From: Allocatelliglobosispora scoriae
GTDB lineage: Bacteria; Actinomycetota; Actinomycetes; Mycobacteriales; Micromonosporaceae
Assembly (NCBI RefSeq): GCF_014204945.1
Contig: NZ_JACHMN010000002.1
Span: 2,122,503-2,186,502 of the forward strand
Reading direction: 5' to 3'
Length of the DNA: 64,000 nucleotides
The notes under the pieces were generated by a model. It saw only the letters and a program-made list of their open reading frames with translations, was not told the origin of the DNA and made no database searches. Shown here piece by piece: positions 25,028 to 31,622 of the stretch. The first letter of the stretch is position 1. Each line of letters starts with the position of its first letter. The position numbers and the translations under genes were made by a program.

Positions 25028-25876
25028 ATGACCGAGGTACTGCGCTACTCCGCCTTCGCGACCGACCCCGATGCCGGGAACCCCGCCGGGATCGTCCTCG
25101 ACGCCGAGGCGCTCACCGCCGACGAGATGCTGGCGATCGCCGCCGAGGTGGGCTACTCGGAGACGGCGTTCCTGAGCCCGCTGCCAGGGGACGATCGCCG
25201 CTACGCGGTGCGCTACTTCAGCCCGCAGGTGGAGGTGCCGTTCTGCGGGCACGCGACGATCGCGTCCGCAGTCGCCGTCGCCGAGCGGTTCGGTCCGGGG
25301 ACCCTGCACTTCGAGACGAAGGCCGGGCTGATCGTGATCGAGACCAGCCTCGACGGGGACGGCCAGCCCACGGCCACCCTGACCAGCGTGCCGACCTCGG
25401 TGTCGCCGATCGCCGGTGCCGACCTCGACGCCCTGCTCGACGCACTCGGCTGGGCACCGGACGACCTCGACCCGGCGCTGCCGCCGATGGTCGGTTACGC
25501 CGGTGCGTTCCACCCCGTGCTGGCGGCCGGCACCCGGGAACGGCTCGCCGCGCTGGACTACGACTTCGACGCCCTGCGCGACCTCATGCTCAGCCGGGAC
25601 TGGACCACGATCGCGCTGGTGTGGCGGGAGTCGGCGACCACCTTCCACGTACGGAACCCGTTCCCGGTCGGCGGAGTCGTCGAGGACCCGGCGACCGGGG
25701 CCGCCGCGGCGGCGTTCGGCGGTTATCTGCGCAGCCTGGAGCTGGTGGATCCGCCGGTGACGCTGACGCTGCACCAGGGCGAGGACCTGGGCCGCCCCGG
25801 CCTGCTCACGGTCGGCATCCCCGCGGACGCCGACACCGTCCGCGTCACCGGCAACGCCGTAGCCATGCCCGCCTGA
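25028..25876 (+). CDS. PhzF-family isomerase-like protein
   Basis: 282 residues of the DapF-like PhzF fold. The catalytic Glu is in GYSETAFLSP (Glu45), the second half-domain signature CGHATIASAVAVAERFG follows, and VVEDPATGAAAAAFGGYLRSL marks the C-terminal repeat. Most PhzF homologues outside phenazine clusters have no known substrate, and no phenazine genes are present here. ATG at 25028 lacks a ribosome site; TAGCAT is 6-8 nt upstream, so a leaderless message is plausible. A GC-rich tandem array begins right after its stop. Confidence 0.9.
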   Translation: MTEVLRYSAFATDPDAGNPAGIVLDAEALTADEMLAIAAEVGYSETAFLSPLPGDDRRYAVRYFSPQVEVPFCGHATIASAVAVAERFGPGTLHFETKAGLIVIETSLDGDGQPTATLTSVPTSVSPIAGADLDALLDALGWAPDDLDPALPPMVGYAGAFHPVLAAGTRERLAALDYDFDALRDLMLSRDWTTIALVWRESATTFHVRNPFPVGGVVEDPATGAAAAAFGGYLRSLELVDPPVTLTLHQGEDLGRPGLLTVGIPADADTVRVTGNAVAMPA

Positions 25877-25880
25877 CACC

Positions 25881-26054
25881 CGCGCACACCGCGCACACCG
25901 CGCACACCGCGCACCCCGCGCACCCCGCGCACCCCGCGCACCCCGCGCACCCCGCGCACCCCGCGCACCCCGCGCACCCCGCGCACCCACGCACCCACGC
26001 ACCCACGCACCCACGCACCCACGCACCCACGCACCCACGCACCCACGCACCCAC
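25881..26054. repeat. Compound 9-bp/8-bp tandem repeat array
   Basis: Three units of CGCGCACAC are followed by nine of CGCGCACCC and then about eight of the 8-bp unit ACGCACCC. The units are near-perfect and the period shifts from 9 to 8 bp at about 25989. The array begins 5 nt after the PhzF stop. Purine/pyrimidine alternation (GCGCAC) could favour Z-DNA. Copy number is likely to vary between strains. Confidence 0.93.
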
Positions 26055-26056
26055 GG

Positions 26057-26135
26057 CATGATCGCGTTACTTCCCACATTTATCGCGAATCTTGACCACG
26101 CGAGGGGCCTATTTCCGGGAAGCAGCACGATCATG
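26057..26135. repeat. Family C palindrome (C2)
   Basis: Imperfect 19-nt arms CATGATCGCGTTACTTCCC (26057-26075) and 26117-26135. It is a diverged relative of C1 with the same order: C element then A element. Confidence 0.7.
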
Positions 26136-26156
26136 CGGCGCGGGGGCGACGGATAG

Positions 26157-26190
26157 CACCAACTCTTGAAGAGTTGCGGCGATCTTGGTG
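26157..26190. repeat. Family A half element (A7)
   Basis: CACCAACTCTTGAAGAGTTG followed by CGGCGATCTTGGTG, 21 nt after C2 and about 30 nt before the 3' end of the quinone reductase gene. Confidence 0.85.
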
Positions 26191-26222
26191 GGCGAGGACG
26201 GGCTTGGTGGGCGGGCTTGGGC

Positions 26223-27194
26223 TCAGGGGAGCAGGAGGAGCTTGCCGGTGGTGCGGCGGCCCGCCAGGTCGGTGTGGGCTCGGGCCGCCTCGGCGAGCGG
26301 GTAGCGCTCGGTGATGCTCACCGCGAGCGTCTTGTCCGCCACCCAGCCGAGCACATCGGACGACCGGCGCAGCAGTTCCTCACGCTCGACGATGAAGTGG
26401 CCCAACGTCGGCCGGATCAGCGAAATGGAGCCCGACGCCATCAACCGCATCGGGTCGAAGGGCGGCACGGGACCGCTCGCTCCGCCGAAGAGGGCCAGCG
26501 TGCCGCGCAGGTGCAGGCTGGCGAGGCTGGCGTCGAAGGTCTGCGCACCCACACCGTCATAAACGGCGGCGACTCCCCGGCCACCGGTGAGGCGGCGCAC
26601 CTCGGCGGCGAGATCGTCGACCTCGGTGTAGCGGATCACCTCGGCGGCACCGGCGGCGCGAGCCAGCTCCTCCTTGGCGGCGGTGGAGGTGGTGCCGATG
26701 ACCCGCCCGCCGAGGTGGGTGATGAGCTGGGTCAGCAGCAACCCCATGCCACCGGCGGCGGCGTGGACGAGGATGGCGTCGCCGGGCCGCACCGGGTAGA
26801 CATCGTGCGTCAGAGCGTGTGCCGTCATGCCCTGGAGCAGCACACCTGCTGCCGTCTCGTCGTCGACGCCGTCGGGCAGCGGGACGAGGAGCTTGGCGGG
26901 GACGACGGCGCGTTCTGCGTACCCCCCGGGGTGGCTGACCCAGCCGACGCGGTCACCCACCGCGAGGCCGGTGACCCCCGGACCGAGGTCGGCGACGCGG
27001 CCCGCGGCCTCGACGCCGGGGATGTAGGGCAGCGCGACCGGGTAGCGGCCCTCGCGGTGATAGATGTCGATGAAGTTGACCCCGGCCGCGGTGATCTCGA
27101 CGGCGACCTCACCGGGCCCCGGCTGCGGTGCGTCGACCTCGGTGGCGACGAGTACCTCCGGTCCGCCCGGCTCGGTGATCTGGATTGCGCGCAT
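26223..27194 (-). CDS. NADPH:quinone reductase-like dehydrogenase (MDR family)
   Basis: 323 residues of medium-chain dehydrogenase/reductase. The N-terminal GroES-like domain starts MRAIQITEPGGPEVL and has ITAAGVNFIDIYHREGRY. The cofactor domain shows HAAAGGMGLLLTQL and the NADPH-type GTTSTAAKEELAR. No zinc-binding Cys set is present, which fits quinone oxidoreductases rather than alcohol dehydrogenases. ATG at 27194 follows AGGAGGAG at an ideal distance. It lies 112 nt downstream of recQ on the same strand but has its own strong translation signals. Confidence 0.92.
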   Translation of the reverse strand: MRAIQITEPGGPEVLVATEVDAPQPGPGEVAVEITAAGVNFIDIYHREGRYPVALPYIPGVEAAGRVADLGPGVTGLAVGDRVGWVSHPGGYAERAVVPAKLLVPLPDGVDDETAAGVLLQGMTAHALTHDVYPVRPGDAILVHAAAGGMGLLLTQLITHLGGRVIGTTSTAAKEELARAAGAAEVIRYTEVDDLAAEVRRLTGGRGVAAVYDGVGAQTFDASLASLHLRGTLALFGGASGPVPPFDPMRLMASGSISLIRPTLGHFIVEREELLRRSSDVLGWVADKTLAVSITERYPLAEAARAHTDLAGRRTTGKLLLLP

Positions 27195-27306
27195 CGGTCT
27201 GCTCTCCTCCTGTGCTGGATCGTCCTGCTCGACAGTGCCAACGATGGTGGGGCGCCAACGCTTCCGGGTGTGGCACAGAGCATCGCCACCGCAGCCGGAC
27301 GCCCGC

Positions 27307-29415
27307 TCAGCTCGCGCTGGCGAGTGCGAGCGGCAGCACCGCCGCCGCTCCGGCGAGCCGCAGCTCGCGGGCGGCGAGCGCCATCGTCCACCCCGAGTCG
27401 ACGAGATCGTCGACGAGCAGCACGGGACCGCCGAGGCCCGCGAGGGCATCGGCCACTTCGGACCCCACGACGAAGGAACCGTGCAGCGAGCGCACCCGCT
27501 GGGCACTGTTGACGCTGGCCGGAGCCGCGTCACCGGTCTGGTCGATCGTGCCGAGCAGCGGCAGCCGACCGACCCGGGAGACGTGCTCCGCGACGCTCGT
27601 GACGAGGCGGGATCGGCGGCGCGAGGCGAGCATCACGACACCGCGCGGCCGCTCGGGCCACGGGTCGTCGCCGTGTGCCCAGGCCTTGAGCACCTCGATC
27701 ACCGCGGCGAGCACCTCGGGCGTCGCGACTGTATCGGGTGTCCCCTCGGCGAGCAGCTCCCGCAGCCGGGCTCCCCAGCCGAGGTCGGTGAGCCGCCCGA
27801 CGGCTCGGCCCGGCCACGCCTGCTCGTCTGCCGGAATCCGTCCGCTGAGCGGCACCCCCACTGCGGCGAGACCGGTCGGCCACAGCTTGCGCGGCTCGAT
27901 CTGCAGGCCGGGACGGCCGAGGAAGGAGTATGCGGCGTCGAGCGCCGCCGCCGAGACCTCGGCGCTGAGTCCCGACCCGGTGCAGCGGTCGCAGCGTCCG
28001 CACGGCGCAGCCGCCGGGTCGTCGAGGCAGCGGCGGAGGAACTCCATCCGGCAGCCGGTGAGCTTGGCGTAGTCGCGCATCGACTGCTGCTCGGCCGAAC
28101 GGGCGGCGACGATGCGCTGGTGGCGCTCGGTGTCATAGCGCCAGGGCTCGCCGGTCGAGGTCCAGCCGCCACGGACCTTGCGGACCGCGCCGTCGACGTC
28201 GAGGACCTTGAGCATCAGCTCCAGCCGGGCCCGGCGCAGCTCGACCTGGACCTCCAGGGCCGGGGTCGAGAGTGGACGATCGGAGGTCGCGAGCGCGTCG
28301 AGGACCCGCCGCACCTGCTCCTCCGGCGGGAAGGCGAGTGAGGCGAAGTATTTCCAGATCGCCTCGTCCTCGGAGCCGGGCAGGAGCACCACCTCGGCGC
28401 TCGCCACGGCCCGGCCGGCCCGGCCGACCTGCTGGTAATAGGCGATCGGCGAGGCGGGCGCGCCGAGGTGCACGACGAAGCCGAGGTCGGGCTTGTCGAA
28501 GCCCATGCCCAGCGCGGAGGTGGCGACGAGGGCCTTGAGCTTGTTGTCGAGCAGGTCGCGCTCGGCGACCCGCCGATCGGCGTCCTCGGACTGTCCGGTG
28601 TAGACGGCAACCGGGTAGCCCCGCGCCCCGAGGAACTCGGCGGTCTCGTGGGCGGCGGCGATGGTGAGGGTGTAGATGATGCCGGATCCGGGCAGCTCGT
28701 CGAGGCGGTCGGCGAGCCAGCCGAGCCGGTGCGCGGCCGATGGCAGCGAGATCACGCCGAGGCGCAGCGACTCGCGGTCGAGCGGGCCGCGCAGCACCAG
28801 CGCCTCGCCGAGCTGCTCGGCGACGTCGGCGGTGACCCGCTCGTTGGCGGTGGCGGTCGTCGCGAGGACCGGGGTGCCCGGCGTGAGCTCGGCGAGCATC
28901 GTCCGCAGGCGGCGATAGTCGGGCCGGAAATCGTGCCCCCAGTCGGAGACGCAGTGCGCCTCGTCGACGACGAGCAGCCCGGTGGTCGCGGCGAGCTTGG
29001 GCAGGACCGAGTCGCGGAAGTCGGGGTTGTTGAGCCGCTCGGGGCTGATCAGCAGCACGTCGACCGAGCCGTCGGCGATCTCGGCGGTGATCTCGTCCCA
29101 CTCGTCGAGGTTGGCCGAGTTGATCGTGCGGGCCTGCACTCCGGCGCGGGCCGCCGCCTCGACCTGGTTGCGCATCAGCGCCAGCAGCGGCGAGACGATA
29201 ACGGTCGGCCCGTGACCACGCGCTCGCAGCAGCGCCGTGGCGACGAAGTAGACCGCGGACTTGCCCCAGCCCGTGCGCTGGACGCAGAGCACCCGCCGCC
29301 CCTCGATGAGTGCCTCGATCGCGCGCCACTGGTCCTCGCGAAGCCTGGCGTCGTCTCCGGCGAGGCGCCGAAGCACCGCCTCGGCCTGGTCCCTGACTGC
29401 TGTGTCGACCGCCAT
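27307..29415 (-). CDS. recQ: RecQ-family helicase with C-terminal phosphoribosyltransferase-like domain
   Basis: A 702-residue 3'-5' DNA helicase. Motif 0 (LREDQWRAIEALIEG), Walker A (QRTGWGKSA), the DEAH box (VVDEAHCVSDWGHDFRPDY), TTATAN and the motif VI QVGRAGR are intact. A zinc-binding Cys cluster follows (CRMEFLRRCLDD...CGRCDRC). The last 180 residues lack an HRDC domain and end in VLLVDDLVDSGWTMALAARELR, a PRPP-binding-type motif of type I phosphoribosyltransferases. ATG at 29415 is chosen because conserved sequence begins there. It acts in repair of blocked forks; the role of the fused domain is unknown. Confidence 0.9.
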   Translation of the reverse strand: MAVDTAVRDQAEAVLRRLAGDDARLREDQWRAIEALIEGRRVLCVQRTGWGKSAVYFVATALLRARGHGPTVIVSPLLALMRNQVEAAARAGVQARTINSANLDEWDEITAEIADGSVDVLLISPERLNNPDFRDSVLPKLAATTGLLVVDEAHCVSDWGHDFRPDYRRLRTMLAELTPGTPVLATTATANERVTADVAEQLGEALVLRGPLDRESLRLGVISLPSAAHRLGWLADRLDELPGSGIIYTLTIAAAHETAEFLGARGYPVAVYTGQSEDADRRVAERDLLDNKLKALVATSALGMGFDKPDLGFVVHLGAPASPIAYYQQVGRAGRAVASAEVVLLPGSEDEAIWKYFASLAFPPEEQVRRVLDALATSDRPLSTPALEVQVELRRARLELMLKVLDVDGAVRKVRGGWTSTGEPWRYDTERHQRIVAARSAEQQSMRDYAKLTGCRMEFLRRCLDDPAAAPCGRCDRCTGSGLSAEVSAAALDAAYSFLGRPGLQIEPRKLWPTGLAAVGVPLSGRIPADEQAWPGRAVGRLTDLGWGARLRELLAEGTPDTVATPEVLAAVIEVLKAWAHGDDPWPERPRGVVMLASRRRSRLVTSVAEHVSRVGRLPLLGTIDQTGDAAPASVNSAQRVRSLHGSFVVGSEVADALAGLGGPVLLVDDLVDSGWTMALAARELRLAGAAAVLPLALASAS

Positions 29416-29579
29416 GCGCCCAGTTCTATCACCCCACCCCGACACCCGCCGGGAGCTGACCGTCGGGGCGGTACCGCGGGAGATGGTTCTCACACGATTC
29501 CGCGAAGATGCTCACCTACCCTGGCCTGCACCTTCGGCTACCGCTGGACATATATCGATCTGCGACTACGCTCGGGGAG

Positions 29580-30242
29580 ATGTCGCAGCCCGGGCCGATC
29601 CTGTGGGGTTTTCTGGCGATATTCACTGCCCTCGGGATCCTGGCTCTGATCCGGATGATCCGGGTCCAGCGGCGGCGGCAGTCCAGCTTCGACGACCGTC
29701 CGGTGATCCGCGACGAGGACGACGTGGTGATCGACCCGGACGGGCTGGAGGCGATCGCCGCCAACGCAGTCGTCGCTGCTCAGCGAGCCGCGATCGTCGC
29801 CGCCGAGGCGCTCGCGGAGCATGCCGAGGCCGAGGCGCTGCGCGACGCCGTCTGGCAGGAGCACGGCATCGCCGCCCGGGCGCTCGAGACCGCCACCACG
29901 GCGACCGGCTCCTTCCCCGTCATCAGCTCCGTCTCCGGCACCGATCAGAAGGAGATATCGCGGGCGGCTCGGGCGGCGTACCGTCGGGGGGAGATCTCCG
30001 TCGATGAGCTGCAGGCCGTCTGGCAGCGCGTGGGCGGCTGGGACCCGGTCTGGGCGCAGCGCGCGCACGAGCTGGCGAAGCTGCGCGCCGACGGCGCCGA
30101 GACCTGGCGGCGCTACGAGCTCGCCGCCCTCGCGGAGCGCGCGGCCCGGATGCGGGCGGACGTCGCCGTGATCGCGGCCCGCGCCCTCGCCGACGAGGCA
30201 GCCGAGGCGGCCCGCGAGGCCGAACTCTCCCATCGCCCCTGA
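29580..30242 (+). CDS. Membrane-anchored coiled-coil hypothetical protein with SHOCT-like segment
   Basis: 220 residues from ATG 29580. One N-terminal transmembrane helix (PILWGFLAIFTALGILALI, about 5-23) is followed by a basic stop-transfer segment and a long Ala/Glu/Arg-rich helical region. A short helical hairpin (EISRAARAAYRRGEISVDELQAVWQRV) resembles the SHOCT motif found at the ends of many bacterial proteins. GGGGAG directly touches the ATG, which is too close for normal initiation; an in-frame ATG at 29508 is the alternative start. Function unknown. Confidence 0.65.
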   Translation: MSQPGPILWGFLAIFTALGILALIRMIRVQRRRQSSFDDRPVIRDEDDVVIDPDGLEAIAANAVVAAQRAAIVAAEALAEHAEAEALRDAVWQEHGIAARALETATTATGSFPVISSVSGTDQKEISRAARAAYRRGEISVDELQAVWQRVGGWDPVWAQRAHELAKLRADGAETWRRYELAALAERAARMRADVAVIAARALADEAAEAAREAELSHRP

Positions 30243-30284
30243 GCGAAAAGGCATAAAATCGGGGGGAATGAGGGAGGCGATCGT

Positions 30285-30668
30285 ATGACGGTGACCGGAC
30301 GGGTCCTGGGTACGCTGCCGGCTTCTGATCTGGCACGCGCCAAGGACTTCTACGCACGCAATCTCGGCCTCAAACCGGTCAAGGAGACCGATGCGGGCCT
30401 CGTCTTCGAGTGCGGCGACAACAGCCGCATCCTGCTGTTCCCGTCGACCGGGCGGGCCAGCGGCGACCACACGCAGGCGGTCTTCGAGGTCGCCGACGTG
30501 TCCGGCGAGGTGGCGACGATGAAGGCGAACGGCATCACCTTCGAGGAGTTCGACCTGCCGGGCATGAGGACCGAGGACGGGGTCGTGACGATGGAGGGCG
30601 TCGAGTCGGCGTTCTTCCACGACTCGGAGGGCAACCTGATCTGCATCAGCCAGCACGTCGACGTCTGA
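30285..30668 (+). CDS. VOC-family (glyoxalase/bleomycin-resistance fold) protein
   Basis: 127 residues with two beta-alpha-beta-beta-beta units: GTLPASDLARAKDFYARNLGLKPVKETDAGLVFECG and then QAVFEVADVSGEVATMKANGITFEEFD...SAFFHDSEGNLICISQHV. The C-terminal Glu-containing strand of VOC enzymes is modified here (DSEGNLICI), so metal catalysis is not certain. ATG at 30285 follows GAGGGAGG. It stands alone. Confidence 0.85.
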   Translation: MTVTGRVLGTLPASDLARAKDFYARNLGLKPVKETDAGLVFECGDNSRILLFPSTGRASGDHTQAVFEVADVSGEVATMKANGITFEEFDLPGMRTEDGVVTMEGVESAFFHDSEGNLICISQHVDV

Positions 30669-30696
30669 GCGCAGGCGCGGTGCGGGCCGGCGCTGC

Positions 30697-30739
30697 GCGG
30701 TGATCACGTCTGGTTCAGGGAATCCGACGTGATCACCGC
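30697..30739 (+). terminator. Hairpin after the VOC gene
   Basis: Perfect 14-nt arms GCGGTGATCACGTC (30697-30710) and its complement (30726-30739) around a 15-nt loop, 28 nt after the VOC stop. It probably ends that transcript and isolates the downstream operon. Confidence 0.65.
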
Positions 30740-30894
30740 AGTAGGCATTGACTTACATCATTTCAATTGCCACCATCGCCCCAATCGGTAAGCATCACGT
30801 CCCACTCCGGGACTGCCGACGATCGGCGCTTATAGCCGACGCCTCACCCCACTCCTTGAAGGATCCTTAACCAGTCCCCATCAGGACACATTCA

Positions 30895-30923
30895 TTGAGA
30901 TGACCATCGCGGACTCCTACGAT
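30895..30923 (+). promoter_or_regulatory. Promoter candidate for the AAA+/metal-ribbon operon
   Basis: TTGAGA (30895-30900), a 17-nt spacer and TACGAT (30918-30923) fit a housekeeping actinobacterial promoter 42 nt before the first gene. The surrounding 30740-30960 stretch is clearly more AT-rich than the rest of the window. Confidence 0.55.
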
Positions 30924-30964
30924 GCCATTCATGATCAGCCCCATGGCTAACGCGATGAGTCTCC

Positions 30965-31285
30965 GTGGCTCAATACTTTGATCTAGTCATTCGCTGTCCC
31001 GCCTGCATCGCAGACGGCAAGGATGGCAAAGTCCCTGCTCCGTGGTATCACCACTCCTGCGGCGGCGGCCTGCAGATCGGTGATGATGCGAACTACCGTT
31101 GCAAACGATGCAACGTGTCAAGTCACGTGCAAAACTGGCGGTACGCGTGCGAGGCGCACGAATCAGATTTCCGCCCGACCAGTTCGGCGCACCTGGCGAA
31201 TGCCGTTTCCACCGCAGGACAGATAACCAGCATCGCCGGCCGGCAATGGTTATTGACATTCCTGCAGAACCTAGGCGACTGGTGA
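30965..31285 (+). CDS. Small metal-ribbon-like protein 1 of the AAA+ operon
   Basis: 106 residues. It is paralogous to the proteins at 31295 and 34502. The shared core is CPAC, then WYH, YRC-x2-C, H-V, WRYAC-x2-H, D-(F/Y)-R-x-T and a C-terminal NLGDW. Six or more invariant Cys/His suggest one or two structural zinc sites. The block STAGQITSIAGRQW is identical to the 34502 protein. No membrane segment or signal peptide is seen. The GTG start at 30965 has only a weak ribosome site. I do not recognise the family; its position implies that it works with the AAA+ ATPase. Confidence 0.8.
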   Translation: MAQYFDLVIRCPACIADGKDGKVPAPWYHHSCGGGLQIGDDANYRCKRCNVSSHVQNWRYACEAHESDFRPTSSAHLANAVSTAGQITSIAGRQWLLTFLQNLGDW

Positions 31286-31294
31286 CGATCGGGT

Positions 31295-31618
31295 ATGTCG
31301 GTCGTCTATCACCGGCTCTATTTCAGCTGCCCGGCCTGCGCCGCCAGCGGGCAGCGGGCCGGGCCTCCCACCTACTGGTACCACTCCGACTGCGACGGCC
31401 CCCTGGACATCGGGAGCGACGCGACGGTCCGGTGCTCCCGATGCTATTTCGCCAGCCATATCCGGCACTGGCGGTACTCCTGCGCCAATCACCAGGGTGA
31501 CTACCGCAGCACCACCTCGTCCCACTTCGCGAGCTCCATGAGCATGTCCGCGGCCCTCCTCGCCGCAGGGGGTCGCTCGTGGCTCATCAGCATCCTCGGC
31601 AACCTCTCAGATTGGTAG
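31295..31618 (+). CDS. Small metal-ribbon-like protein 2 of the AAA+ operon
   Basis: 107 residues, the most divergent of the three paralogues. It keeps CPAC (residues 12-15), WYH, VRC-x2-C, SHIRHWRYSC-x2-H, DYR-x-T, SSHF and the C-terminal NLSDW, but replaces the STAGQITSIAGRQW block by a variant ending AAGGRSW. Such divergence next to a near-duplicate suggests a distinct partner role. ATG at 31295 lies 9 nt after the previous stop, and the AAA+ gene begins 4 nt beyond its own stop, so the three genes are one transcript. Confidence 0.8.
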   Translation: MSVVYHRLYFSCPACAASGQRAGPPTYWYHSDCDGPLDIGSDATVRCSRCYFASHIRHWRYSCANHQGDYRSTTSSHFASSMSMSAALLAAGGRSWLISILGNLSDW

Positions 31619-31622
31619 GCGC

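Noticed and set aside
25028-25876. PhzF as evidence of phenazine synthesis
   Set aside because: None of the other phz genes is present, and PhzF-like proteins are widespread without phenazines.
30943-30981. A 12-codon ATG frame (MANAMSLRGSIL) before the first small protein
   Set aside because: It is too short and lacks a ribosome site, and it overlaps the better supported GTG 30965 frame. It could be an artefact of the leader.
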